Shown: positions 41,277-49,576, numbered from the stretch's first letter. The stretch is DNA of 64,000 nt from Acidovorax soli (GCF_014207955.1 NZ_JACHLK010000002.1:310001-374000); one strand, 5' to 3'. The notes: a model not told the origin generated them from the sequence alone. Program-made: numbers and translations.

Positions 41277-42869
41277 ATGCAGCCCTTTGACTGGTCGTTC
41301 CCGTACCCCTCCCAAAAGATGCCATTGCTCGCGGCCAATGCCGTGAGCGCAAGCCAGCCTCTGGCGGCGCAGGCGGGCTTGAGCATGCTGTACCAGGGGG
41401 GCAACGCCATCGATAGCGCATTGGCGTCCGCGATTGCGCTGACCGTGGTGGAGCCGGTCATGAACGGGATAGGCGGCGACATGTTCGTGCTGGTGTGGCA
41501 TGAGGGCCGATTGCACGGTTTGAATTCGAGCGGGCGCGCGCCCGCGCTCTGGACGCCGCAGTATTTCAAGGGGCATGAAAAGATGCCGGAGAAGGGCTGG
41601 GATTCGGTGACTGTACCGGGCCAGGTTGCAGGTTGGAAGGCGCTGTCGGATCGCTTTGGCAAACTGCCCTTTGCGCGCCTGTTCGAGCCGGCCATTCGGT
41701 ACGCGCAAGAAGGCTTCATGGTGTCGCCGCAAATTGCGAGGCAGTGGGCCCACCAGATTCCACGGCTGATCGACCAGCCGGGCTTCCGCGATGCGTTCAC
41801 GTTGGATGGGCGGGCTCCTCGCGCGGGTGAGCTGTGGCGCTTTCCAGCCCAGGCCAGGACACTCGAGCTGATCGCCGAGAGCGGTGGCGAGAGTTTCTAC
41901 CGGGGCGAACTCGCCGAGAAGATCGAAGCGTTTGCCAGGCAGTGCGGCGGTGCGCTGCGCGCAACCGATCTTGCGGCGCACCGGGCCGAATGGGTCGAGC
42001 CCATTGCGCAGTCGTTTCGCGGTTACACCGTGCACGAGATTCCGCCGAATGGCCAAGGGCTTGCTGCACTGATTGCGTTGGGCATCCTGGACCACTTCGA
42101 CCTGGCCAGCATGGGCGTGGACAGTGCCGACTACTACCACGTGGGCCTGGAGGCGATGAAGCTGGCCTTCGCCGACCTCAAGAAATATGCGGCCGATGCG
42201 CCTGCCATGTCGCCTGTCTCTGCGGCGCATTTGCTCGACGCTGCCTATCTGGCGGAGCGCGCGAAGCGCATCGACATGAAGCGCGCGGCCGATCCAGGCC
42301 CCGGCATGCCAAAAATCGGCGGAACGGTCTATCTGGCGTCCGCGGATGCGGCGGGCACCATGGTCTCTTACATCCAGTCGAACTACCATGGCTTTGGCTC
42401 CGGCGTGGTTGTTCCTGGCACCGGCATCAGTTTGCACAACCGCGGCGAAGACTTCAGCCTGGTCCCGGGGCATCCGAATATCGTCGCTCCAGGCAAGCGG
42501 CCACTGCACACCATCATCCCGGGTTTCATCACGCGCGATGGCGCACCCGTGATGGCGATGGGCGTCATGGGTGGTTCGATGCAGGCACAAGGGCATGTGC
42601 AGATGGTGGCGCGGCTGGCCAGCTTCGGACAAAACCCGCAAGCCATGAGCGATGCCCCACGGTTTCGCGTGGAGCCGGGCCCCACGGTCACGCTGGAATC
42701 GCATGTCCCGGGCGATGTGCCGGACTCCCTGCGCGCCCGCGGACACCAGGTCACTGTCGCACAGCGTGAAAGCCTGGACTTCGGGTCGGCCCAATTGATC
42801 TACCAGGCGGAGCATGGGTATGTCGCGGCATCCGACTCGCGCCGGGATGGACAGGCCGTTGGCTTTTAG
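41277..42869 (+). CDS. ggt: gamma-glutamyltransferase family N-terminal-nucleophile hydrolase
   Basis: Protein of 530 residues of the Ggt family, which self-cleaves before a Thr that then attacks gamma-glutamyl bonds. The N-terminal half carries ANAVSASQPLAAQAGLSMLYQGGNAIDSALASAIALTVVEP and the conserved GIGGDMFVLV. The processing site is at IGGTVYLASADAAGTMVSYIQSN with the candidate nucleophile at Thr350; relatives have T-T/S there, here Thr-Val. The C-terminus has GVMGGSMQAQGHVQ. No signal peptide is visible, so it is cytosolic, unlike glutathione-degrading periplasmic Ggt. With a Bug protein and GntR, processing of an imported gamma-glutamyl or amide compound is inferred. Confidence 0.88.
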   Translation: MQPFDWSFPYPSQKMPLLAANAVSASQPLAAQAGLSMLYQGGNAIDSALASAIALTVVEPVMNGIGGDMFVLVWHEGRLHGLNSSGRAPALWTPQYFKGHEKMPEKGWDSVTVPGQVAGWKALSDRFGKLPFARLFEPAIRYAQEGFMVSPQIARQWAHQIPRLIDQPGFRDAFTLDGRAPRAGELWRFPAQARTLELIAESGGESFYRGELAEKIEAFARQCGGALRATDLAAHRAEWVEPIAQSFRGYTVHEIPPNGQGLAALIALGILDHFDLASMGVDSADYYHVGLEAMKLAFADLKKYAADAPAMSPVSAAHLLDAAYLAERAKRIDMKRAADPGPGMPKIGGTVYLASADAAGTMVSYIQSNYHGFGSGVVVPGTGISLHNRGEDFSLVPGHPNIVAPGKRPLHTIIPGFITRDGAPVMAMGVMGGSMQAQGHVQMVARLASFGQNPQAMSDAPRFRVEPGPTVTLESHVPGDVPDSLRARGHQVTVAQRESLDFGSAQLIYQAEHGYVAASDSRRDGQAVGF

Positions 42870-42997
42870 CAGGAGCTGAGCCCATCACGCAAGCCACCGA
42901 AGCTGCGCGCAGCGTCGACCTGATGATCGACGCACATGCATCTCCTCTACGCACTGTATTCCCTTCCCACCCACCAATGAGCCAGGAGACACCCACA

Positions 42998-43957
42998 ATG
43001 AAGCGACGAATCTTTTCCGCAGCAGCCGCAGCCTCAGCACTCTCACTGGCTTTGCCGGCAGCTGGGCAAGACCGGACCCTGAAGCTCATTGTGGGGTTCG
43101 CGCCCGGTGGTTCGTCCGACCAACTGACGAGAATTCTTGCCGACAAACTGCGCGTTTCACTGGGACAGAACGTCGTCGTCGAGAACAAGCCGGGCGCATC
43201 GGGGCGGGTTTCCATGGCGGAACTCAAACGCTTGCCGCCGGATGGGCAAACCCTGGTCATGGCCACCAGTGGCACGCTGGTGGTGGCTCCCTGGCTTTAC
43301 CCCAATCTGCCCTACGATGCCGTGAAGGACTTCACGCCGATTGCGCGTGCGGCGAGCTTCGACTTTGCCCTCACCATCGGCCCTGCAGGCCCCCAGCGCG
43401 ATATCAAGCATGTGGTGGCCTGGATGAAGGCGAATCCTGAAAAGGCCAACTTCGCCACGTCGGGGGCCGGTACGCTGGGCCACTTTACGGGCGTGCTGCT
43501 GTCGCAGACCACGGGCGTCAATCTCACGCACATACCGTACAAAGGGGGCGCACCCGCAGCGCAAGACCTGGTGGCCGGGCTGCTCCCTCTCATGGTGGAC
43601 ACGGCTTCTGAAACCTTGGAGCACCACAAGGCGGGCAGGGTGCGGATTGTTGCGGTGACGGGACAGGAACGCTCCAGCGCCTTGCCCGACGTGCCGACTT
43701 TGAAGGAAGCCGGCATCAACATGACGGCGGATGGGTATTTCGGCCTGTACGGCCCTGCGGGAATGCAGCCGGCTGTCGTGCAGCGCATCGAACGTGCCGT
43801 GGCCGAGGCGCTTCGCGCCCAGGACGCGAGGGACAAGATTTCCGCGCTGGGGCTGGTTCCAGACTATCTGGATTCATCTGGGCTCAAGAAGCTGCAAGCC
43901 GAGCAGCTCAAACGCTGGGAGCAGCCAGTGAAGGCCTCTGGCTTCAAGCCAGACTGA
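42998..43957 (+). CDS. Bug-family (TctC) tripartite tricarboxylate solute-binding protein
   Basis: Periplasmic binding protein of 319 residues. The ATG at 42998 is chosen for its AGGAG site (42984-42988) and because it begins the signal peptide MKRRIFSAAAAASALSLALPAAGQ; in-frame ATGs at 42923 and 42977 are alternatives. Bug motifs: VGFAPGGSSDQLTRILADKL, VVVENKPGASGRVS, NFATSGAGTLGHFTG, THIPYKGGAPAAQDL and LPDVPTLKEAGI. No TctA/TctB membrane proteins are adjacent, as is common for Bug proteins in Burkholderiales, so it may share a transporter or only sense. It lies 128 bp after ggt. Confidence 0.9.
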   Translation: MKRRIFSAAAAASALSLALPAAGQDRTLKLIVGFAPGGSSDQLTRILADKLRVSLGQNVVVENKPGASGRVSMAELKRLPPDGQTLVMATSGTLVVAPWLYPNLPYDAVKDFTPIARAASFDFALTIGPAGPQRDIKHVVAWMKANPEKANFATSGAGTLGHFTGVLLSQTTGVNLTHIPYKGGAPAAQDLVAGLLPLMVDTASETLEHHKAGRVRIVAVTGQERSSALPDVPTLKEAGINMTADGYFGLYGPAGMQPAVVQRIERAVAEALRAQDARDKISALGLVPDYLDSSGLKKLQAEQLKRWEQPVKASGFKPD

Positions 43958-44319
43958 CGAAGCAGGACGGTGCTGGCGTGTCGGTGTTTGCTGCACGCCA
44001 CCAACAACTTGCGTGCGGCCGCGTTTGCCGCCCAGTCTGGGGCCCATGTCGAGGTGCCACAGACCAGATCGAGTACGGCGTGGGGTCAGGCGCGGCCCTC
44101 TGCGCTCGGAGTATCTGTGACTAGATACGATGTATATTATGTTAAATAAAAGAAGCGAAATTTGAGCGTATTTGGGCTGTTTGTGCCCAGGCATGCCGGG
44201 CCAGCCCGGGCCGGTCCCTCTTTTGCGCCCACCCCTTTCTCTTCTCGGTGCTTGCCATGGATTCGAGTGCCAGCCAGGTCCGGCCGTTTGATGCCGACCC
44301 GCCACCCTATGATCGCTCC
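43958..44319. other. gene-free stretch with an AT-rich segment and inverted repeat
   Basis: No coding sequence was supported here. From about 44105 to 44160 the DNA is clearly AT-rich for this window and holds GTATCT (44111-44116) and AGATAC (44123-44128), a perfect inverted repeat with a 6-bp centre, followed by TATATTATG-type -10-like sequence. It may be the promoter region of the small secreted protein gene or the edge of inserted DNA. Confidence 0.4.
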
Positions 44320-44700
44320 ATGCTGATCCGCCACTTCCAACGCACGCTCCTGGTCGCCGCTGTCCTTGTCTCGACCACTGCGGCTGCCCAGTCGGCCAGG
44401 GAGTCCTTCAGCGTGGCCGAATCCAGGAAGGCCATCCTCGATACCTTGCCCCATCCCAAGGGGACGAAGTTCCGCCAGTTGTTCCTGTCGGAGCATGGCG
44501 ACTCCAAGGTCACGCTCTGTGGCGAGATCAACGCCAAAGACCGCGCGGGGGCCTACCTCGGGTTCCGGCGCTTCATGGTGGACGACCTGGGTGAATCGAT
44601 GCGGGACCCGATGGACACCGCAGCGGGCTCCTGGCAGCAATCGATCTTCGACCGGGTCTACCAGCGGGCCTGCTCCGACAGGTTCAAGGACGTGAAATAG
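44320..44700 (+). CDS. small secreted protein of unknown function
   Basis: Not recognised. The start at 44320 gives a signal peptide (MLIRHFQRTLLVAAVLVSTTAAAQ) and a mature protein of about 103 residues with a single pair of Cys (VTLCGEIN and RACSDRF) that could form a disulfide, plus RAGAYLGFRRFMVDDLGESM. An in-frame start at 44248 would bury the signal peptide. Its layout, a signal followed by a short CGE(I/V)N-type domain, resembles many conserved proteobacterial hypothetical proteins. It is convergent with the kfrA-like gene. Confidence 0.7.
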   Translation: MLIRHFQRTLLVAAVLVSTTAAAQSARESFSVAESRKAILDTLPHPKGTKFRQLFLSEHGDSKVTLCGEINAKDRAGAYLGFRRFMVDDLGESMRDPMDTAAGSWQQSIFDRVYQRACSDRFKDVK

Positions 44701-44716
44701 GCCGCCCGGGTCGGTT

Positions 44717-45712
44717 CTAGCCCTTGCCTCGGCGGGCCCTCGTTTTCGATGCCGCCCCCGGCGTGGGTGCTGGCGGCGTGGCGGGGAGCCGGTCGCGCAG
44801 TTCGTTGAGCACGGCCAGCATGTCGTTGCTGCGCGCATCGAGCTTCGCCTGCAGGCCTTGGGCCTCGTCGCGGGCAGATTGCAGCTCCCGGCCCAGGTTG
44901 GCGCGTTCGGTCTGCAGGCTGCCCACCTGGGCATCGAGCTCCCGGCTTCGGTCCATGGCGTCGGCCAATGCCTTGGCCGCCTTCCTGCCGTCGACTTCCA
45001 GCTGCTGCGCCAGGCGCTTGGACTCCTGGCGGGCCCGGTCCACCTCGGTGTTGAGCCGGCGTTCCTGGGATTGGGCCCGCTCTTCGAGCCGTGCGCGCTC
45101 GGCCCGGTGCTCCATGTCACGGGCTTCGTGCTGCAGCCGCTGGGCATCCGCCGCCTGCCGCAATTGCACGCTTTCGGAACGCAGGCCTTCCAGCTGCTGC
45201 TGGCAGGCCTGCAGTTGCTGCTGCAACTCCTGGGTCTGGCGCACCAGTTCGGCAATCTGGGCATCCCGGGCCTGCATGGCCACGGCATAGGCAGCGTTGC
45301 GGTCATCCAGGCGCTGCTTTTCGCGCGCCACCTCGTCCTGCGCAGCGCGCAATGCCTGGGCCTCGCCGTCCAATGTGGCGCGCGACTGGGCCCACTGGGC
45401 GGCCGTCTGCTCGTCGGCCTGCTGGAGCGCCCGCCCCCACAAGGCTTTTGCGGCGCGGACCACGGGCGCCGGCAAGGGCACTTCGGCCTCCGCCGGAGCA
45501 TCCGCGGGGTCTGCCGGCCCCTGCAGCCGCCGGGCCAGGGATCCGTACCAGCCGTCGAGCATGGGCCCCACCGTGTTGGGCGAGCCGCGGCCCAACTGCT
45601 GGCGCACGCGCTCGATGGTCGGCCGCTCGCCCAGGCCCAGCACGGCATCCGCTGCGGCCCAGACTTCTTCCATCTGCACCCCCCGCGCACCCCTCACACT
45701 TTTCGCTTGCAT
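44717..45712 (-). CDS. KfrA-like DNA-binding protein with long coiled coil
   Basis: Protein of 331 residues. The N-terminal 75 residues match the plasmid KfrA DNA-binding domain (VWAAADAVLGLGERPTIERVRQQLGRGSPNTVGPMLDGWY). The rest, about 100-300, is an Ala/Gln/Glu/Arg-rich alpha-helical coiled coil, and the tail is basic (SKTRARRGKG). In plasmids KfrA is an autoregulated, oligomeric DNA-organising protein. Here it is divergent from a tyrosine recombinase, with two inverted repeats in the gap, so it probably represses both genes. The start could also be at the MEEVW Met. Confidence 0.85.
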   Translation of the reverse strand: MQAKSVRGARGVQMEEVWAAADAVLGLGERPTIERVRQQLGRGSPNTVGPMLDGWYGSLARRLQGPADPADAPAEAEVPLPAPVVRAAKALWGRALQQADEQTAAQWAQSRATLDGEAQALRAAQDEVAREKQRLDDRNAAYAVAMQARDAQIAELVRQTQELQQQLQACQQQLEGLRSESVQLRQAADAQRLQHEARDMEHRAERARLEERAQSQERRLNTEVDRARQESKRLAQQLEVDGRKAAKALADAMDRSRELDAQVGSLQTERANLGRELQSARDEAQGLQAKLDARSNDMLAVLNELRDRLPATPPAPTPGAASKTRARRGKG

Positions 45713-45740
45713 GGCCCTGCCTTTCGCTCCAAATTACCAA

Positions 45741-45808
45741 CGATAATAGATTGTTATCGAGAGTAAAAAATCAAATTCATATCAAACAATACATCATATG
45801 TATTGTTT
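45741..45808. promoter_or_regulatory. two inverted repeats between kfrA-like and recombinase genes
   Basis: AAACAATACAT (45784-45794) and its inverse at 45798-45808 form a perfect 11-bp repeat with a 3-bp centre. CGATAA (45741-45746) and TTATCG (45754-45759) form a second with a 7-bp centre. The gap is AT-rich. These are candidate operators for the KfrA-like protein, or core sites for the recombinase. Confidence 0.6.
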
Positions 45809-45836
45809 ATGCAAATTCTGAATGGAGAAGCCATTG

Positions 45837-46892
45837 ATGCGCCTGCCCACCCTCCAAACCCAGCCTGCGCTGGAACCCAGCGTCCTTTCGGTGGTGGCGG
45901 CGCGTGCCGTCGACGAGTTGATGCGCGAGGGGGAATCCGCCAACACCCTGGCCAGTTACCGGTCGGCGCTGCGGTACTGGGCGGCCTGGTTCAATGTGCG
46001 CTACGGCCAGCCGATCGCGCTGCCGCTGCCGCCCAGCGCCGTGTTGCAGTTCATCGTGGACCACGCCCAGCGCACCACCCCGAACGGTCTGGCCCATGAA
46101 CTGCCACCGGCCCTCGATGCGGCGCTGGTCGAGGCCGGCTTCAAGGGCAAGCCGGGGCCCATGGCGCTCAACACCCTGGTGCACCGTGTTTCCGTGTTGT
46201 CCAAGGCCCACCAGATGCGTGGTGTGAAGAACCCCTGCCAGGATCCCCAGGTGCGCGAGCTGCTGGCCAAGACGCGCCGCGCCTATGGCAAGCGCGGCGA
46301 GTTGCCCCAGAAGAAGGCCGCCCTCACCAGGGATCCGCTGATGGCGATCCTGGCGACCTGCGATACCTCCACGCTCAAGGGGCTGCGCGACCGCTCCCTC
46401 CTCCTCTTTGCGTTTGCCAGCGGTGGCCGGCGGCGCTCGGAGGTGTCCCAGGCCGACATGAAGCACCTGCGCCGGAACGGGCCCGCATCCTTCACCTACA
46501 CCCTGGCCCACTCCAAGACCAACCAGAACGCCGCAGACCGGCCCGAGAACCACAAGCCCATCGAAGGCATTGCGGGCGAGGCGCTGCAGGCCTGGCTTGC
46601 CGCCTCAGGCATCCACGAGGGCGCCGTCTTCCGGAGGGTGCGCAAGGGCGGGCAACTGGGCGACCCGCTGTCTGCTGCCGCCGTGCGCGATGTCGTCAAG
46701 GAGCGCGCCCGCGCGGCGGGGCTGCCCGATATGTTCTCGGCGCATTCGCTGCGCTCCGGCTTCGTGACCGAGGCCGCCACCCAGAAGGTTCCCATGGCCG
46801 ACACCATGGCCATGACGGGGCACCGCAGCGTGGCGAGCGTGCTGGGCTACTTTCGGCCGTCGTCGAGCAACCCGGGCGCCCATCTTCTCTAG
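45837..46892 (+). CDS. tyrosine-type site-specific recombinase (integrase)
   Basis: DNA recombinase of about 351 residues. The start at 45837 (MRLPTLQTQ) has GGAGAAG 6-7 bases upstream; an ATG at 45822 precedes that site and would be poorly initiated. A SAM-like N-terminal arm-binding domain (TLASYRSALRYWAAWF) is followed by the catalytic core with the Arg in GGRRRSEV (about Arg200), a Lys near SKTNQN, HSLRSG (His303, Arg306), TGHRS (His329) and nucleophile Tyr338 in VLGYFRP. No flanking direct repeats were found that would mark an integrated element. It is divergent from the KfrA-like gene. Confidence 0.9.
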   Translation: MRLPTLQTQPALEPSVLSVVAARAVDELMREGESANTLASYRSALRYWAAWFNVRYGQPIALPLPPSAVLQFIVDHAQRTTPNGLAHELPPALDAALVEAGFKGKPGPMALNTLVHRVSVLSKAHQMRGVKNPCQDPQVRELLAKTRRAYGKRGELPQKKAALTRDPLMAILATCDTSTLKGLRDRSLLLFAFASGGRRRSEVSQADMKHLRRNGPASFTYTLAHSKTNQNAADRPENHKPIEGIAGEALQAWLAASGIHEGAVFRRVRKGGQLGDPLSAAAVRDVVKERARAAGLPDMFSAHSLRSGFVTEAATQKVPMADTMAMTGHRSVASVLGYFRPSSSNPGAHLL

Positions 46893-46912
46893 CGTGGGGC
46901 GCCCCGCGGGGG

Positions 46913-47584
46913 TCACGGCAGGTCCTGCACCCGGGCCCCCAGGCGCAGGCTGGCGCAGAAGGCCGCAAACTCGCCCTGGGGGTCGATGGGCGGGTTCTGC
47001 AACTGCACGAACAGATCGGGCGCCAGCTGCAGCAGCGTCACGTCGGCGCCACCCGAGCCGGCGTAGATGCCCGTATAGTTCTTGGTGCGGGTGCGCCACC
47101 AGTACATGCGCACAATGGTTTCACCCACCCATGCGGGCTTGCCGCAGAAGTCGGCGGCTTTGGCGGGCTGATCGCCAGCCTGGGCGTTCGGCACCATCCA
47201 GCGGCCATCCTCGGCGCGCGTGAACGATTCCAGGAGCGTGCCCTTGGGCCCCTGGCGCACCACCTGCACGCTGGGCGTCGGAGGGCCGGCATCGATCATC
47301 CAATCGCAAACCTTGTAGGGCGGCTGGCCGCCCTCTTCCTTGTCCTTGCACTCTCCGCGGGGCGCAGGTTCGGGGCGGAGCTTGACGATATCGAAGGCGC
47401 ACGCGCGGCCGTGGTGCTCATCGGCCTGGCGCTTGGGTCGCGTGATCTTGTAGGCGGCCGGCAGATCGAACTCAAGGCCACAGGCCGCAACCTGCACGGT
47501 CGCCGCGGGCTCGACGGCATGGCTGCACAGGGGCAGCAGCAGCGCAGCGAACACTGCCAGGGGGTGACGGGCCGTGCGCGTCAT
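46913..47584 (-). CDS. secreted protein of unknown function, coupled to a SUKH-domain gene
   Basis: Not recognised. The start at 47584 gives a signal peptide (MTRTARHPLAVFAALLLPLCSHA) and a mature protein of about 200 residues with several Cys (AACGLEFDLP, GRACAFDIV, GECKDKEEG, YKVCDWMID, FCGKPAWVG, AAFCASLRL) suggesting disulfides. The beta-rich content and Cys pattern imply an extracytoplasmic globular protein. Its ATG overlaps the stop of the SUKH gene by 4 bp. An in-frame start at 47641 lies within that gene and is rejected. Confidence 0.7.
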   Translation of the reverse strand: MTRTARHPLAVFAALLLPLCSHAVEPAATVQVAACGLEFDLPAAYKITRPKRQADEHHGRACAFDIVKLRPEPAPRGECKDKEEGGQPPYKVCDWMIDAGPPTPSVQVVRQGPKGTLLESFTRAEDGRWMVPNAQAGDQPAKAADFCGKPAWVGETIVRMYWWRTRTKNYTGIYAGSGGADVTLLQLAPDLFVQLQNPPIDPQGEFAAFCASLRLGARVQDLP

Positions 47585-48561
47585 GTGGCTGCACCGAGTT
47601 CTTGCAGCAGCGCAGCCCGGAAATCCGTGCCGAGGTGCCACTGGCCCTCCTGTTGCACCAGGTCGGCAGCGTCCACGCGTGCCTGGAACCAGTCTTCCAC
47701 GAAGCCCGGTGCCCAGCCGCCAGTGCCGAAATGCGCGCTGCCCACCATGGCGATGACGCCGGGGTAGGACTGCAGGAAGCCCTCCATGGACCGTACCGGC
47801 CGGCTGTGGCTGAGCAGCAGGAACTGGGTTGCGTACATCCGGTGCGAGTTCGCGTCCGCGTGCAACGCGAAAAAGCCCTTGTCCTGCACGATGGCCTCAG
47901 CCAGACGGCGGATGGCTGCGGGCAGCTCCGGGTCGGGCCACTGGTCGCAGAGCTTTTGCAGCCGGGAGTTGAAAGGCGCGCTGCGCACATGGGCCAGTGC
48001 GTCGTTCTTCACGTCCTCGGGGTCATCCTCGTACTCGGATTCATGCACCAGGCTGCGCACAAAGGTCTCGAAGTCAGGCGCCAGCGGCGTGATGCGGTAG
48101 CCGCCCTCCTGGTCGACGTGCACCACGGCCGGCTCGCCGGTCGGCCCGCAGGCACGGTAGTCGAGCGCGATCATGTCGTGCCCGGCCGAGGGGCAGTCGC
48201 CAAAGTACACGCCGATGTCCGGGTAGTCCCAGGCCTCGATCTTGAAGCGGCTGCCCAGGCCCCCGCACAGGCTCCATTGCTGCGCGAAGCCGATGCCCTT
48301 GAAGGCGCTGATCGCCACATGGTCATCGGCCCAGGAGGTCGCCTTGTCGGTGGGAAAGCAGCGCCGGAACGGGATGCCGCCGTTTTGCGACTGCATCAGC
48401 GCGATGTAGCTGGCCGGAAGCCGGTAGCCCAGCGCGGCCTCGACCGCGGCAATCGCTGCCGGCGTGGGCGGTGGTTCCACATACTCCTTGCGTGCGTAGT
48501 CGCTGTCGTCCCAGAAGCTGGAGAGATCGAAGCCCGAAAACGGCGTTGCTTTGGTGTTCAT
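47581..48561 (-). CDS. SMI1/KNR4 (SUKH) domain protein
   Basis: Protein of 326 residues. The SUKH fold occupies about residues 30-180 (TPAAIAAVEAALGYRLPASYIALMQSQNGG, DDHVAISAFKGIG, WDYPDIGVYFGDCPSAGHDMIALDYRACG, VVHVDQEGG, FETFVRSLV). A C-terminal domain (about 195-326) of unknown type follows, with ALHADANSHRMYATQFLLLSH and GGWAPGFVEDWF. SUKH proteins are common immunity proteins of polymorphic toxin systems, though many are solitary. The start at 48561 overlaps the stop of the LysR gene by 4 bp; it also overlaps the downstream secreted-protein gene, so three genes are coupled. Confidence 0.8.
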   Translation of the reverse strand: MNTKATPFSGFDLSSFWDDSDYARKEYVEPPPTPAAIAAVEAALGYRLPASYIALMQSQNGGIPFRRCFPTDKATSWADDHVAISAFKGIGFAQQWSLCGGLGSRFKIEAWDYPDIGVYFGDCPSAGHDMIALDYRACGPTGEPAVVHVDQEGGYRITPLAPDFETFVRSLVHESEYEDDPEDVKNDALAHVRSAPFNSRLQKLCDQWPDPELPAAIRRLAEAIVQDKGFFALHADANSHRMYATQFLLLSHSRPVRSMEGFLQSYPGVIAMVGSAHFGTGGWAPGFVEDWFQARVDAADLVQQEGQWHLGTDFRAALLQELGAAT

Positions 48562-49469
48562 GTACCCTGCCCTTCTTCCCCTTGCTCGGCGCGCGCCTTG
48601 TCGAGCAAAAATTCGATGCACAGGCGCACGGCGCGCGTCTGGTGGCGGTTGGGCATGTACAAGAGGTGCATGCGCGTGCCGAAGATGCTCAGGCGGTAGT
48701 CGTCCAGCGTGGTCAGCACCTCGCCCGATTCGATGGCGTCCTTCACCACGTAGTCGGGCACCAGGCCCACGCCCAGGCCCGCGAGGATGCCCTGGCGCAG
48801 AAACGGGAAGTGCTCGGAGATCAGGGTCGGCTCCAGCAGCAGCTCCTGCCGCTCCTCGCCCTGGTAGGCGCTCAGGCGCAGCTGCCGCCCCGTCACGCCG
48901 GCGGTGATGAGCGGCGCGCTGCGCAGCTCGAACAGGGTCTGGGGCAGCCCGTGCTCCCGGGCAAAGCTGCGCGAGGCGCAGGCGATGTAGCGCACCGTGC
49001 CCAGGCTGCGCGCCACCAGGGACAGCGGCGGCTCCTGTATCACCCGGATGGCGATGTCCACCTCGTCGCGCAGGTTGTCGGCCCGGTTCTCGAACAGCAC
49101 GTCGAGCACGATGCCGGGGTACAGGCGCTTGAACTCGATGAGCCAGTCGCTCATCACGATCTGCCCGTAGCCACTGGGCACGCTGATGCCCACGCGGCCC
49201 TGCAGCCCCTGCCCCAGGGTGGCGATGGTCTCGCGCGCGGCCAGCATTTCGTTCTGGATGCTGCGGCCGTGCTCGTACAGGCGCAGCCCCACCTCGGTGG
49301 GCTCGACCCGGCGTGTGGTGCGCCGCACCAGCTGCACGCCCACGGACTTTTCGAGCTGGGTCAGGTGGTAGCTGACATTGGCGCGCGACACCTTGAGCTT
49401 GCGCGCGGCCTGGCTCAGGTTGCCGCTGTCGATGATTTCGACCAGCAAGGCCAGAGAGTGGGAATCCAT
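48558..49469 (-). CDS. LysR-family transcriptional regulator, divergent from the acyl-CoA cluster
   Basis: Regulator of 303 residues with an N-terminal HTH (ALLVEIIDSGNLSQAARKLKVSRANVSYHLTQLEKSVG, the AaaR/CrgA-like subclass) and a periplasmic-binding-protein-like effector domain. It is divergent from the large fadB-like gene with a TTGACA/TGTCAA palindrome between, so it is the likely regulator of the whole catabolic cluster. Its own stop overlaps the SUKH gene start; whether the regulator is co-expressed with that unrelated gene is unclear. Confidence 0.9.
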   Translation of the reverse strand: MDSHSLALLVEIIDSGNLSQAARKLKVSRANVSYHLTQLEKSVGVQLVRRTTRRVEPTEVGLRLYEHGRSIQNEMLAARETIATLGQGLQGRVGISVPSGYGQIVMSDWLIEFKRLYPGIVLDVLFENRADNLRDEVDIAIRVIQEPPLSLVARSLGTVRYIACASRSFAREHGLPQTLFELRSAPLITAGVTGRQLRLSAYQGEERQELLLEPTLISEHFPFLRQGILAGLGVGLVPDYVVKDAIESGEVLTTLDDYRLSIFGTRMHLLYMPNRHQTRAVRLCIEFLLDKARAEQGEEGQGT

Positions 49470-49490
49470 GCAGTCATTGTTTCAAATGTT

Positions 49491-49505
49491 TTGACAGTCT
49501 GTCAA
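49491..49505. promoter_or_regulatory. palindrome between LysR gene and acyl-CoA cluster
   Basis: TTGACA (49491-49496) and TGTCAA (49500-49505) form a perfect inverted repeat with a 3-bp centre. It lies between divergent genes and is a candidate LysR site; a TATAAA at 49522-49527 could be a -10 for the cluster. Confidence 0.45.
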
Positions 49506-49576
49506 TTCAAGCGGGGATTGTTATAAATCATTGTCACCGCAAGAATCCCGGTTTTCCAAGAACCCCTAGAGGAGAC

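Noticed and set aside
43958..44319. Possible integrated-element boundary with att repeats in the AT-rich stretch.
   Set aside because: No direct repeat of useful length was found on both sides of the kfrA/recombinase region and no tRNA gene is present.
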